Assembly (NCBI GenBank): GCA_030649165.1
Contig: JAUSGG010000116.1
Coordinates: 1-64,000 of the forward strand
Length of the DNA: 64,000 nt
Source of the DNA: Armatimonadota bacterium
GTDB lineage: Bacteria > Armatimonadota > UBA5829 > JAUSEB01
Direction: 5' to 3'
The notes beneath the pieces were generated by a model. That model was given only the letters and a program-made list of their open reading frames with translations, searched no databases and was not told the DNA's origin. Each line of letters begins with the position of its first letter. The stretch's first letter is position 1. The position numbers and the translations under genes were made by a program. Shown here one piece after another: positions 42,382 through 51,987 of the stretch.

Positions 42382-45300
42382 ATGCCACGCGCCATTCACG
42401 CCTTGCGATATCTGTGTCTTGTGTCCGCTGTCTGTCTGCTCGCATCGACTGCCGCGACCGCGGGACAGTTGGACCGGCTTTACACCTGCCGCAAAGTGGC
42501 GGCCGCGCCGAAGATAGACGGCGTCATCGACCCAGAGGAATGGGCCGGAACCGACGAAGCGAGCGGCTTCACGGTGACGACCTCGGACGCGCCTGCTCCG
42601 ACTGACTCAACCTTCCGCATTGGCTACGACTCGAAACGCCTTTATTTCTCTATGCGGTGCGACGAGCCGAACAAGCAAGGTGTGCTTGCCAAGGCGAAAA
42701 CCCGTGACGGCGACGTGTACTTTGACGATTCCATCGAGCTTGCGCTCGATCCGGCGCACGAACACATGGCGCTGACTAAGTTCATGGTCAACTCGCTTGG
42801 CGCACTGTTCGATTACCAATCCGGCTTCGGACCATGGGACGCGGATGCGGAGGTGGCGGCTGGGGGAGGAGACGGCTTCTGGTCGGTGGAACTGGCCATT
42901 CCTTTTTCTGAACTTGGCCGCGGCACACCCAGGCATGGCGAAGTGTGGGGACTGAACGTATTCCGCGAAAGGTATGCCGGCGGTAAACTCGAACTGCTTA
43001 ACTGGGCAAATGCTTATGGCGTCTTCACATGGCCGAATAATCTGGCTCACTTGGTCTTCCAGGACGGAAACCGGGACCTTCCCGCCAATCCCCAACTTCA
43101 TCCGACCTCGTGGCTCAACCTGACACCTGAGCTTGCGCGCCACCCGATGTTCGAAGGACGCCCGTGGAGCATGAAAGAGGCGGAGTTGGACCAGGAGCAA
43201 TCGTTGAGGTCCAGCTTTGAGACGCCGCACGTGGACATGGCCGGTCCGTTCCAGGAAAGACCTATACGGGCGCTGGCGTTCGTGAAAATGCGCGACTGGG
43301 GCGGCGATTGGATCGTGACGGACACGAGGATGCGCGACTTCGTGGAGCTGGCGCAGAGGTTTAACGTCGAGCCGGTCGCGGTGATGATGACGGATAACGG
43401 GATTTTCGGCGCCAAGGCCGGGCAGCGCCGTATGCGCGCGCTGATGATGGAACAATACGATGTTTACCTGTTCGTCAACTGCTCGCCCAAGGACATTCCG
43501 GCGGACGCCGGCGGCGGGATTGCCAAGCGCGTAAACGCCGGGGCCGGGATTATGTGCGTCGGAAACGGCGTCGAATGGATTTCCGAGCGCGGAACCCCTA
43601 CCGAAGATCGAACGAGCATCGCGTCCGCGTTTCCGGTCAAATCCCTGGCGAACTACGACCGGCTTATCAGGGCCGGGACGAGCGGCGTGACGGATGGAGC
43701 GTATCCTCTCCTGGCGACCTATGGCATCGGAACGGGACGCGGAGCGGCAATGCTCCCGCGCGGTGACGTTCACGCCCTGACGCCCTCGCTGGACTTCTCC
43801 CAAACGAATCTGGTGGACTATGAATACTGGATCGGCCTGGCCGGCGCTGCAACGACCTGGCTTGCCGGGCGCGCGGCGCCGGTCCGCATAACCATTCCGG
43901 ATGGGCTCAGTCTCCGGCGTACAGACCTTCCCTCTAATTCCAGTATCACCTTCTCCGGAGACGGCCAGGCAACCGCGGAGGTGTTCGTCCGCGATTCGAG
44001 CGGAAAACGTGTGCGCGTTTTGCGGCGGGATTTGACGGTAGACGCCGGCGCTATGACCCTTGGAGTGACGATACCTGTTTTGGCGCAGGGCGATTACTAC
44101 CTGGAGGTCCGAGCGCTGAAAGGCAAATCGGTCGCCGGCTTCGCCGCCGCAAAGCTGACGATCGGGGGAGCAGATCGAATCAGACAGGTTGAGGTCGATC
44201 GGGAGTTTTTCGAGCGCGGGGAGACGATCACAGGCTCAGTCAGCCTTGCCGACTTGTCGGATCTTCGCGGCGTCATGGTCCAGGCGGATTTGGTTACAAG
44301 CGACGACCGTGTTCTCGCCCGAACCGACTACCGCCGCGGTTCGTCGGGGAACTTGAGGTTCGCGTTCAAAGCGGGTGACGACACCACACCCTCGATGCGC
44401 GTGCGCGTCTCCGTTTTCGACCTGCTCGGACTGGTCCAATCCAAGAGCGGGGAGTTCGGCGTCCCGGACCGCAAGCGCGGCGAGTTCAACTTCATTATGT
44501 GGGACACGCACCCTGACCCTCTCGGCGTTTACTCCGCGCGAAATATGAGCCGCGCGGGGTTCAACGTGTTTCTGCAGTGGCCGCCGAGCCCGACGGCTGT
44601 CCGCGCGGGCTGGTCGGCAGCCCCCTATACCACGCGCATTACGAACCAAGTGGACGCGGCCGGAAACGGAATTCCGGGATGCTGGAACGACGAAGAGTTC
44701 GCCGCGAAAGAAGTTGCCCGCGTCGTTGGCACACAGGCCGAGGTTCGCAAATACGGCGTATTCTGCTATTCGCTGGGGGATGAAAACGACACCTTCCACG
44801 GCTGCCTGAACCCAAAGTGTCTTGACGCCTATCGCGCGTTCCTGAAAAAGCAGTACGGCGCGATTGAGGCGTTGAACGCGTCATGGGGCGCGAGCTACAG
44901 GTCATTCGACGAGGTCCAGATGCTGCGCGGCGATGATTTTCGCAACGAAGACGAAGCGTTTCAGAGCGGCAACTATCCGCGATGGTTCGACCGCCAGCTC
45001 TTTATGCGGCGCGCCTACGCCGGCGTGTGCGCCCGATTCGCGGCCGGGTTCCGCAAACAGGACCCCAAGGCAATCACGGGTTTCGAGGGGGCCGGGGTGT
45101 TCGGCGACGACCCTGACGCTATTCTGGACGCGGTCGGCATGTGGAACACATACGCGAGCGTGTTCGACGATATTCTGCGGACTCTCACGCCCCGGCATGT
45201 GATTCGCGGGAACTGGATGGGGTACGCGAAGGACGCTGACGGCGAGGCGTACGTCGCGTGGCGCGCCATCTGTATGGGGGCCAACAGCCTTTGGTGGTGG

Positions 45301-46656
45301 CGGGACGATGGGATCGGGCTCTACCGCGGGTTGCTGCGGCCCACTCTCGATCTCTACCCGGCTGTCCAGACTCTCGCCAATGAGATGAAGCCGATCCGTA
45401 ACGGCCTCGGAAAGCTGTTGATCAACGCTCGGACGGAGAACGACGGGGTGGCCGTTCTGTATTCGGTCGAATCGGCCCTCGGCGCGCAAATCCCATCCGA
45501 GGCTCCCTTCGGCCAGGCCGTGGCCGCGCATACCGGGGCGATTGGCGCGCTGAAGGACGCCGGCGTTCAGTTTAAGTACGTGACGCCGCGACGGATTGCC
45601 GCGGGCGCGCTGAACGGGGTCCGAGTCCTGTTCCTGCCTCGAACGATCGCTATGGACCCGAAGACCGCGGCGGCGATACGGTCGTTCGTCCAAGAGGGCG
45701 GCACGTTGATCGCGGACGTTCGCCCGGCGACCTTCGATCACCATCTGAAGGCTCTGCCGCGCGGCGCTTTGGACGACGTGTTCGGCGTGAGGCAATCGAC
45801 ACGAGGTCGCATGGTCCGTTTGGCCGGCCCCGTCTCGCTGAGATTCCGGAACCAAACGCTGCATTTGCCCGTAATCCGGAGCTATGCCGACGCCGACTGC
45901 GCCCGCGCGGGGGCGCGGGTGTGCGGATGGACTGGCGGAACGCCGGTATTGCTCGTCCACCAATTCGGCAAAGGAAACGCCGTTCTGCTGAACTTCAATA
46001 TCGCCTGCTACGCGGCGGCGCGGAACCGGCCCGATGCAGTGAATCTTCGCGCTCTGATCCTATCGGCATGCGAACTCAACAACACCCGGCCCCGCGTTTC
46101 CATAACCTCGGAGTCCGGAAAGCCCGTTCTGATGATGGAATGCAACTTCTGGAGATCGGGGGCGGCGCAGATTATGTCGCTTCGGAAGGACATGTTCGGA
46201 GTGGACTGGGCCATTCCTCTCGGCGGAACCGGAGCAGCGGAGACTGTTATTGTCAGGCTGCCGTCGCCGAAAGTGGTTTACGATCTACGAAATGGCAAAT
46301 GCCTCGGCCGCGTCTCCGTGGTCAAGGCAACGCCGCGCACCGGATACGCCAACTTCTACGGGCTGTTCGACGCGCCGCTGACAACCGCGAAGGTCACCTG
46401 CGGCGCCAGGCCAAGTCAGGGGGGAACGGCCCTGAAAGCCTCCGTCACGTCGTGCGGGTCGGAAACCGCCGCGCTGTTGTATCTCGTCGATCCGAGCGGA
46501 GCGAGTCCCGCGTGGTCAAAAAGAGTCGTTTTGCTCGGAAAGGACGGCGCGACGGCGTCGTGGCAGTTGCCGGTGGGGGCGGCAGGACGATGGACTGTCG
46601 AGGCCACGGAGTTGTTCACCGGGCGGACGGTCAAGGCTGTGGTCGTTACGCCGTAA
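42382..46656 (+). CDS. Giant CBM9 / GH42-like secreted enzyme
   Basis: 1424 aa; ATG with GGAGG 9 bp upstream; signal peptide (LCLVSAVCLLASTAATA). Residues about 35-240 are a CBM9-like sugar-binding domain (APKIDGVIDPEEWAG, DDSIELALDP). After middle beta domains, a GH42-type barrel starts near 710 (FNFIMWDTHPDPLGVYSARN), with a probable acid/base E801 in SLGDEND, Trp-rich SLWWWRDDG and a possible nucleophile E902 in TGFEGAG. A flavodoxin-like beta-galactosidase trimerisation-like domain follows (VLYSVESAL, VQEGGTLIADV). It is far longer than a usual GH42 (650-700 aa). Predicted to cleave beta-linked galacto-oligosaccharides or related glycans outside the cytoplasm. Confidence 0.75.
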   Translation: MPRAIHALRYLCLVSAVCLLASTAATAGQLDRLYTCRKVAAAPKIDGVIDPEEWAGTDEASGFTVTTSDAPAPTDSTFRIGYDSKRLYFSMRCDEPNKQGVLAKAKTRDGDVYFDDSIELALDPAHEHMALTKFMVNSLGALFDYQSGFGPWDADAEVAAGGGDGFWSVELAIPFSELGRGTPRHGEVWGLNVFRERYAGGKLELLNWANAYGVFTWPNNLAHLVFQDGNRDLPANPQLHPTSWLNLTPELARHPMFEGRPWSMKEAELDQEQSLRSSFETPHVDMAGPFQERPIRALAFVKMRDWGGDWIVTDTRMRDFVELAQRFNVEPVAVMMTDNGIFGAKAGQRRMRALMMEQYDVYLFVNCSPKDIPADAGGGIAKRVNAGAGIMCVGNGVEWISERGTPTEDRTSIASAFPVKSLANYDRLIRAGTSGVTDGAYPLLATYGIGTGRGAAMLPRGDVHALTPSLDFSQTNLVDYEYWIGLAGAATTWLAGRAAPVRITIPDGLSLRRTDLPSNSSITFSGDGQATAEVFVRDSSGKRVRVLRRDLTVDAGAMTLGVTIPVLAQGDYYLEVRALKGKSVAGFAAAKLTIGGADRIRQVEVDREFFERGETITGSVSLADLSDLRGVMVQADLVTSDDRVLARTDYRRGSSGNLRFAFKAGDDTTPSMRVRVSVFDLLGLVQSKSGEFGVPDRKRGEFNFIMWDTHPDPLGVYSARNMSRAGFNVFLQWPPSPTAVRAGWSAAPYTTRITNQVDAAGNGIPGCWNDEEFAAKEVARVVGTQAEVRKYGVFCYSLGDENDTFHGCLNPKCLDAYRAFLKKQYGAIEALNASWGASYRSFDEVQMLRGDDFRNEDEAFQSGNYPRWFDRQLFMRRAYAGVCARFAAGFRKQDPKAITGFEGAGVFGDDPDAILDAVGMWNTYASVFDDILRTLTPRHVIRGNWMGYAKDADGEAYVAWRAICMGANSLWWWRDDGIGLYRGLLRPTLDLYPAVQTLANEMKPIRNGLGKLLINARTENDGVAVLYSVESALGAQIPSEAPFGQAVAAHTGAIGALKDAGVQFKYVTPRRIAAGALNGVRVLFLPRTIAMDPKTAAAIRSFVQEGGTLIADVRPATFDHHLKALPRGALDDVFGVRQSTRGRMVRLAGPVSLRFRNQTLHLPVIRSYADADCARAGARVCGWTGGTPVLLVHQFGKGNAVLLNFNIACYAAARNRPDAVNLRALILSACELNNTRPRVSITSESGKPVLMMECNFWRSGAAQIMSLRKDMFGVDWAIPLGGTGAAETVIVRLPSPKVVYDLRNGKCLGRVSVVKATPRTGYANFYGLFDAPLTTAKVTCGARPSQGGTALKASVTSCGSETAALLYLVDPSGASPAWSKRVVLLGKDGATASWQLPVGAAGRWTVEATELFTGRTVKAVVVTP

Positions 46657-46689
46657 ACAAAGCAGCGTCGAACCGCCGCACTCCAAAGA

Positions 46690-46854
46690 GGCGCTCCGTG
46701 AGAGTTCAGTTCTACGGGAAGTTTATGAGATCCACCACGATAACATATCCGATCCCCCATCACCCCAGCCCTCTCCCGCCCAGGGGGAGAGGGCCGGCGC
46801 ATGCTCCATTACCTGGATAGCCATTCCCGCAAGACTGAACTGTCTCGGCGCTCC
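46690..46854. mobile_element. IS66-type MITE, family D, complete copy
   Basis: A 149-bp element at 46698-46846 with ends GTGAGAGTTCAG and (minus strand) GAGACAGTTCAG, flanked by perfect 8-bp duplications GGCGCTCC (46690-46697 and 46847-46854). It contains a REP-like palindrome, no coding frame. A partial copy lies at 34413-34543. Confidence 0.85.
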
Positions 46855-47001
46855 ACACTCGTAAGAGTTCAGAAATGGAGAGAAAATTCACCCTCACTCT
46901 AACCCTCTCCCTCAAGGGAGAGGGGATTACGCTCGCGTTCTCCCCGGGGGTGAGCAGCGAAGAGAGTCGTACTCACCAAGCCTGAACTCTTACCCACACT
47001 C
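46853..47001. mobile_element. IS66-type MITE, family A, copy 2
   Basis: 133 bp at 46861-46993 with perfect 12-bp inverted ends GTAAGAGTTCAG / CTGAACTCTTAC and perfect 8-bp target duplications CCACACTC (46853-46860 and 46994-47001). The interior is more diverged than in copies 1 and 3, so this is an older insertion of the same family. It lies 14 bp from the family D element. Confidence 0.9.
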
Positions 47002-47072
47002 GCTCGACTCCCGCAAGTGCGTATGTTATTATCTTTGAGAGCTTTTCACATCGGCCCCCAGGAGGACCCGCG

Positions 47073-48212
47073 ATGCCTGAGACAAGAGTCCCGTTTTACG
47101 GGCACGTTCGTCAGTACCACAATCTGAAAGAAGAGATCGATAGGGCCATCACCGATGTGCTCGAAAGCGGCACGTACGTCATGGGGCCAAGGATGAAGCA
47201 GTTCGAGAGCGAACTCGCGGGTTATATGGGCGCCAAGTACGCCCTCGGCGTCAACTCCGGCACGGACGCGCTCCTTCTCGTTTTCAAAGCGCTGGGTATT
47301 GGGCAGGGCGACGAGGTGATAACCACATCCAATACGTTTTTCGCAACGGCGGAGGCGATATGGCTGGTGGGCGCGACGCCGGTGTTCGTAGACTGCGAGC
47401 CGGGCACGCGCAACATCGACCCGACGCTCGTGGAAGAGAAGATAACACCGCACACGAAAGCCATCTGCCCGGTGCATCTTTACGGTCAGCCCGCCAATAT
47501 GCTCGCGCTGGCGGAAATGGCGAAGAAGCACGGTCTTCTGATGGTCGAGGATTGCGCGCAGGCCATCGGCTCGAAGGGCGACACGTTCAAGATCGGCGAG
47601 TTGAGCGACGCTGTCTGCATGAGCTTCATTACGGCCAAGAACCTGGGCACATTCGGCGACGGCGGGGCGGTCGTGACCAACCGGGACGACATCGCAACCA
47701 CCATCAACAAGATGCGCAATCACGGCTCGGACCGGAGGTCGTATCACAGCGTTGGCTACAACAGCCGTCTGGACGAAATCCACGCCGCCATTCTCAGTGT
47801 CAAACTGAAACACATCGACGAGTGGAACGATTTGCGAATCGCCCGCGCCCGCGATTATACGGAGTTCCTGACCGGAACCGGCCTTCGTCTGCCGCAGACG
47901 AAGCCTGGCTACCGGCACGTATTTCACCTTTACGTGATCGAGACCCCGCGCAGGAACGATTTGCAGGCGTATCTGAAGGAGCGCGGCGTGATCGCGCTGA
48001 CCAACTATCCCGTCGCAATCCACCAGCAGGAAGGCTTTCCGTTCGGCCTCGGCGACCCGCACCCGGTCCTGCCCGAAACGGAAAAGAACGCCGCCGAGTG
48101 CCTTTCGCTGCCGCTCTACCCGGAGCTGACGCGGGGTGAGGCGCAGATCGTTGCCGATGCCGTCCTCGCCTGGGAGGCCGGGCGCGCCCCGACCGTCGTT
48201 GCGAAAGCATAG
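47073..48212 (+). CDS. DegT/DnrJ/EryC1/StrS-type sugar aminotransferase
   Basis: 379 aa, normal length, ATG behind AGGAGG. PLP-enzyme landmarks: GVNSGTDALLL, TTSNTFFATAEAI, PVHLYGQP, LMVEDCAQAIG and SFITAKNLGTFGDGG with the Schiff-base K189. This family transfers an amino group to keto-sugars for cell-surface or secondary-metabolite sugars. The next genes are a permease and a Gfo/Idh/MocA oxidoreductase, which often supplies the keto-sugar substrate, so the aminotransferase and oxidoreductase may make an amino sugar together. Confidence 0.88.
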   Translation: MPETRVPFYGHVRQYHNLKEEIDRAITDVLESGTYVMGPRMKQFESELAGYMGAKYALGVNSGTDALLLVFKALGIGQGDEVITTSNTFFATAEAIWLVGATPVFVDCEPGTRNIDPTLVEEKITPHTKAICPVHLYGQPANMLALAEMAKKHGLLMVEDCAQAIGSKGDTFKIGELSDAVCMSFITAKNLGTFGDGGAVVTNRDDIATTINKMRNHGSDRRSYHSVGYNSRLDEIHAAILSVKLKHIDEWNDLRIARARDYTEFLTGTGLRLPQTKPGYRHVFHLYVIETPRRNDLQAYLKERGVIALTNYPVAIHQQEGFPFGLGDPHPVLPETEKNAAECLSLPLYPELTRGEAQIVADAVLAWEAGRAPTVVAKA

Positions 48213-48241
48213 GAACGTGTAACCTGGCTGTTTAATGGTAA

Positions 48242-48267
48242 GGTGTCAGGGGCCGGCGCCTGACACC
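48242..48267. terminator. Hairpin between aminotransferase and permease genes
   Basis: 9-bp arms GGTGTCAGG (48242-48250) and CCTGACACC (48259-48267) around an 8-nt loop. No T-tract. It may be an mRNA-processing hairpin or a dispersed repeat; it lies just above the permease ribosome-binding site. Confidence 0.5.
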
Positions 48268-48283
48268 CGATGCTAGGAGGACG

Positions 48284-49321
48284 ATGAGTATTCTCAGATT
48301 GCAGATTCACAGAAGAACTTGCGTGGCGGTCGTTGTGTTCGTGCCCCTTTTTGCGCTGCTATTCCAGTATAGGATTCTTGGTTTGCTGAATAAGCTTGGG
48401 GCACATGTCACTCCGATAGGGACCAAATTTCCGATCGTTCTCGATTTCCAGCGCGCTCCAAGACTGCTACTCCCCTTCTATCATACCCTGGACTACATTA
48501 ACTCAATATGGTTCAGCACGTTGCTCGGGCTTTTCATTGGTGGGGCAGTGATCGCGTTCCTGCAGGGATTTGTGCGGCGCCGGCTTAACGGAAATGGATT
48601 AAGCCAGCACATTGCGGGTGTGCTGTTTGGGCTGCCCAACATGTTCTGCACCTGCTGCGCGGTTAACATCATCCCGGGGCTGCGCAGAACTGGGGCAGGG
48701 CTGGGACCAACTCTAGCCTGCTTCGTGACCGCGCCCGCTCTGAACATCGTCGTCATCATCCTGGCATTCGAGTTGCTGCCGGTCAAACTGGCCCTGGCGA
48801 GGCTTCTTCTCGGGGTGCTGGCGGCGGTTGGGGCTACCTATTTCGTGGCGATGCTTTACCCGGAGAGACCGAGGGAAGTCACACCGCCAGAGATCCAAGC
48901 AGATGAATCCATCGGAAGCATGCTCCGAGGCTGGCTCGGCCATACATGGGGCATTGCGAGGACAGTGGTTCCAGCGCTACTCGTGGGGTTTCTCATCATC
49001 GGTCTATTCAAAACGCTCTTCCCGCCGGAGACCATCGCCAGGCATTTTGGCGGCGGATTTCTGTCCACCGTTCTGGCTTCCGCGGTCGGGACTGTACTGA
49101 TGGTTCCGAGCTTCACGGAGGTTCTGTGGGTCGGAGAGATGACCAAGCATGGGATGGAACCAGGCCCGGCGGTGGCATTGCTGATCACTCTGCCCGCGGT
49201 CAGCTTCCCGTCGCTGTGGGTCTTGGGAAGGGTGGTCAAGTCGCGGAAAGTGGCTGTATCTCTTGGAATCTTCGTTCTGATATTGGGCGTAATAGGTGGG
49301 GTTATTTCCTCAATGATCTGA
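48284..49321 (+). CDS. Permease, ArsP/DUF318 type
   Basis: 345 aa with about eight membrane helices, ATG behind AGGAGG. Cys-rich MFCTCCAVNIIPGLRRTG in the first half and TVLMVPSFTEVLWVGEM in the second mark the two-repeat permease family of COG0701/ArsP_1. Some members export organoarsenicals; the substrate here is unknown. The CTCC cluster could bind thiophilic metals. It sits between sugar genes without any arsenic-resistance partner, so its link to them may be only positional. Confidence 0.75.
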   Translation: MSILRLQIHRRTCVAVVVFVPLFALLFQYRILGLLNKLGAHVTPIGTKFPIVLDFQRAPRLLLPFYHTLDYINSIWFSTLLGLFIGGAVIAFLQGFVRRRLNGNGLSQHIAGVLFGLPNMFCTCCAVNIIPGLRRTGAGLGPTLACFVTAPALNIVVIILAFELLPVKLALARLLLGVLAAVGATYFVAMLYPERPREVTPPEIQADESIGSMLRGWLGHTWGIARTVVPALLVGFLIIGLFKTLFPPETIARHFGGGFLSTVLASAVGTVLMVPSFTEVLWVGEMTKHGMEPGPAVALLITLPAVSFPSLWVLGRVVKSRKVAVSLGIFVLILGVIGGVISSMI

Positions 49322-49339
49322 TAATACGTGATACCCGAT

Positions 49340-49373
49340 CCGATGGTCCGGGGTTTGTACCCCGGACCATCGG
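49340..49373. terminator. Perfect 15-bp hairpin after permease gene
   Basis: Arms CCGATGGTCCGGGGT and ACCCCGGACCATCGG around a 4-nt TTGT loop, 18 bp beyond the permease stop. There is no T-tract. Outer ATACGTGA strings (one on each strand) make it look like a small inverted-repeat element of about 75 bp rather than a simple terminator. Confidence 0.6.
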
Positions 49374-49426
49374 AAGAAAGATGCCGGCCTTCACGTATCA
49401 TGCCACACATTGAAGGAGGACTACTG

Positions 49427-50458
49427 TTGTCTGAGAAAGCTTATACCGTCGTAATAGCAGGCCTGGGCAAACGCGGCAAGGTCCACGCGGACGTTTTCCA
49501 TAGGAACTCGCGTTTCCAGGTTGTTGGCCTGAGCGATATTGACAAGGAACGGATGGCCGCCGCGGCGGAGTTGTGCGGGTCGCCTGAACTCTTCGAGGAC
49601 GCGGGCGAGATGCTGAAAGCGACGAAGCCGGACGTGTTCTGCTTCTGCACGCCGCCGACGGTCAGGCTGCCGCTGGTTCGGCTGGGAGTCGAAGCGGGCG
49701 TCAAGCTGATCGCTTATGAGAAGCCGATGGCGACCTCCATGAACGAGGCGCTGGAGATTCACGACCTGCTGCGCGGCTCAGGCGTGAAGTCAGTGCAGAG
49801 CCATCAGCGCAAGTACAACATTCAGTTCCGCAAGACGAAAGAAGTCATCGACAACGGAGCGCTTGGGCGAATCCACACAGTCTACGCGCACGCGACGGGC
49901 TGGATGATGCACATGGCCACCCACTTGGCCGATTACCTGCGCTGGTTCAACGGCGAGGGGGAGGTTCAATGGGTTGTTGGCCAGGCGCACGGACGCGAGA
50001 AGCTTACCGACAGCCATCCTTCCCCCGATTACCTGTGCGGTTTTCTTCAGTTCGCAAACGGAGTCCGCGGTATTATAGAGATGGGCAGCCTTGCGCCGGA
50101 CGTGCCTGAGGTCGATTACTGGTGGCGCAAGGTCCGCATCGGAGCGCAAGGGACGGAAGGGTTCGCGGAGTGCCTGGTGGGCGGCGGTTGGCGGGCTGTT
50201 ACAGCGAGCCGCGGACGGGAAGGCTCAGACGAAGGAACCTGGGACGCGGAGAGCGAGCAGGTCCCTTACATTGCGGACATCGCCCTTTGGCTCGACGGGG
50301 TGAAGGTTCACCCGTGCGACGGCGAAGGCGGCTTTAAGGACCAGGAGATCATGTGCGGGCTGATCCGCTCCACGGTCGAGCGTAGGCGTATCGACTTTCC
50401 GCTCGGCCCAGGGGAGCCGGAGTTGGACGCGCTGGCGCGGGCGCTGCCGGAGGAGTAG
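49427..50458 (+). CDS. Gfo/Idh/MocA-family oxidoreductase
   Basis: 343 aa from a TTG at 49427 with GGAGG 7 bp upstream; the frame opens at 49328, but that part lies in the hairpin element. The Rossmann motif TVVIAGLGKRGKVHADVF starts at residue 6. The NAD-proximal CFCTPPTVRLPLV and IAYEKPMATS (the conserved E-K-P) follow, then the substrate domain with HMATHLADYLRWF, whose histidine is the expected catalytic position. Such enzymes oxidise or reduce sugars, inositols or sugar nucleotides. It may feed the DegT aminotransferase two genes upstream. Confidence 0.85.
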   Translation: MSEKAYTVVIAGLGKRGKVHADVFHRNSRFQVVGLSDIDKERMAAAAELCGSPELFEDAGEMLKATKPDVFCFCTPPTVRLPLVRLGVEAGVKLIAYEKPMATSMNEALEIHDLLRGSGVKSVQSHQRKYNIQFRKTKEVIDNGALGRIHTVYAHATGWMMHMATHLADYLRWFNGEGEVQWVVGQAHGREKLTDSHPSPDYLCGFLQFANGVRGIIEMGSLAPDVPEVDYWWRKVRIGAQGTEGFAECLVGGGWRAVTASRGREGSDEGTWDAESEQVPYIADIALWLDGVKVHPCDGEGGFKDQEIMCGLIRSTVERRRIDFPLGPGEPELDALARALPEE

Positions 50459-50466
50459 CGCGGTTT

Positions 50467-50573
50467 TGCGGGAACTGACTTCGACGAGGTCCGGCAACTG
50501 GTTCTACAACGCCGTTCCCGCACGATAGGACGTCGACCTCCCCTAACCCCCTCCCAAATGGAGGGGGGATTTG
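50467..50573. repeat. Inverted-repeat fragment plus REP-like palindrome
   Basis: GCGGGAACTGACTTC (50469) with GTTCCCGCACGATAG (50514) repeats the pair at 34304-34412; a CCCCTAACCCCCTCCC palindrome (50537-50570) follows. It is the 3' neighbour of the oxidoreductase gene and ends at the miaB promoter. Confidence 0.55.
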
Positions 50574-50575
50574 GC

Positions 50576-50584
50576 TGGTATAAT
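50576..50584 (+). promoter_or_regulatory. Extended -10 promoter of miaB
   Basis: TG-G-TATAAT, an extended -10 element. The start point would be near 50591, almost at the first ATG (50594), so the mRNA may be nearly leaderless or translation may begin at the second ATG (50615). Confidence 0.5.
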
Positions 50585-50593
50585 CGTATTAGG

Positions 50594-51964
50594 ATGAATC
50601 GTAGCAATGATAAGATGAACCAATCCGGGACGTTTGCAGTCCTGACCTGGGGCTGCCAGATGAATGTAGATGATTCCGAGCAAATCTCTAACATTCTTAT
50701 ACAGATGGGCTACCGGCAGGCCGCAAGCGAGATCGATGCCGACGTCATAATGCTCAATACGTGCTCGGTGCGCAGCAAGCCGGAGCAGAAGGTCCGAAGC
50801 AAGCTCGGCGAACTGCGGGAGCTGAAGGAACAGAAACCTGACCTGATCATCGGTGTGTGCGGATGCATGGCGCAGAAAGAGGGCGAGGCGCTGCGCAGAC
50901 GCGCGCCGCACATAGACATGGTGATCGGAACGGCGAACCTCGATCGAATTCCCGAGCTCATCAGCGAAGTCCGGCACAGGAGGCATCCTTTGGCGGCCTT
51001 GTCGCTGCCGAGAGGCGCCAATGACGAAGCCCGCCTGCCCGGTCGGCTGGCGGATAGGGAACCTCTGGGCATGAAATCGTTTGTGCCGATTATGTACGGG
51101 TGCGACAACTTCTGCTCCTACTGCGTAGTGCCTTACGTAAGGGGAAAGGAGCGCAGCCGCGGCCCGGAAGACGTAGTAGATGAGGTCCGGCTGCTTGCGG
51201 AACGAAGCGTCAAAGATGTGACCCTGCTCGGCCAGAACGTCAACAGCTACGGCAACACTCTGGATAGAGACATCGACTTCGCCGACCTCCTGGCGCTGAT
51301 CAACCAGGTTCCGGGCATCGAGCGAATTCGGTTCATGACGTCTCACCCGAAGGACTTGTCCGACAAGCTGATACGCGCAATTGCCGATCTGCCGAAGGTC
51401 TGCGAGCACCTGCACCTGCCGATCCAGTCGGGCGATGACGAGATACTCCGAGCTATGCGTCGGGGTTACACAGCGGCGCAGTACGTGCGTCTGGTCGAGA
51501 AGCTTCGAGCGGCAGTACCCGACATAGTCTTAACGACGGACCTCCTGGTCGGATTTCCCGGTGAGACGGAGGAGCAGTTCGAGAACACGCTTCGTATCGC
51601 GGAGAAGGTCCGGTTTGATTCGGCTTTTATGTTCGCGTTCAACCCTATGAAGAATACTGCCGCGGCGGCCATGCCGTCTCAACTCGCGCCTGGCGTGAAG
51701 AACGCGCGCCTCCGCAGGCTGATCGAGGTCCAAAACAAGATCACCGTGGAGATCAACCGGTCGCGTGTGGGTCATACCTATGAGGTCCTGGTCGAGGGAA
51801 TTAGTCAGAAGGAGTCGACAAAGGTGACGGGGCTTACCCGCGGAAACAAGACGGTCAACCTCAAAGGAGACGAGTCGCTGATAGGCAAGCTAATCAGGGT
51901 CCGTGCCGTGGAAGGACATTTGTGGGGATACGGGGGGGAAGGGTCTCAGGGTTATAGGGTTTAG
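50594..51964 (+). CDS. miaB: tRNA-2-methylthio-N6-dimethylallyladenosine synthase
   Basis: 456 aa from the ATG at 50594. Three cysteines of the N-terminal iron-sulfur cluster are in TWGCQMN, NTCSVR and GVCGCMAQ. The radical-SAM motif is YGCDNFCSYCVVPYVRG. QNVNSYG, HLHLPIQSGDD and DLLVGFPGETEEQF are typical MiaB signatures, and the C-terminal TRAM domain (about 370-440) follows. The enzyme adds a methylthio group to i6A37 in tRNA, using two 4Fe-4S clusters and SAM. The C-terminal tail reads into GGGTTATAGGG-like repeat DNA, so the last ~10 residues are probably not conserved. Confidence 0.92.
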   Translation: MNRSNDKMNQSGTFAVLTWGCQMNVDDSEQISNILIQMGYRQAASEIDADVIMLNTCSVRSKPEQKVRSKLGELRELKEQKPDLIIGVCGCMAQKEGEALRRRAPHIDMVIGTANLDRIPELISEVRHRRHPLAALSLPRGANDEARLPGRLADREPLGMKSFVPIMYGCDNFCSYCVVPYVRGKERSRGPEDVVDEVRLLAERSVKDVTLLGQNVNSYGNTLDRDIDFADLLALINQVPGIERIRFMTSHPKDLSDKLIRAIADLPKVCEHLHLPIQSGDDEILRAMRRGYTAAQYVRLVEKLRAAVPDIVLTTDLLVGFPGETEEQFENTLRIAEKVRFDSAFMFAFNPMKNTAAAAMPSQLAPGVKNARLRRLIEVQNKITVEINRSRVGHTYEVLVEGISQKESTKVTGLTRGNKTVNLKGDESLIGKLIRVRAVEGHLWGYGGEGSQGYRV

Positions 51965-51987
51965 GGGTTCAAGTATAGGAGAACGAT

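Noticed and set aside
44902-45963. 353-codon frame opposite the GH42-like gene
   Set aside because: Shadow of a clear coding region; no start site or motif.
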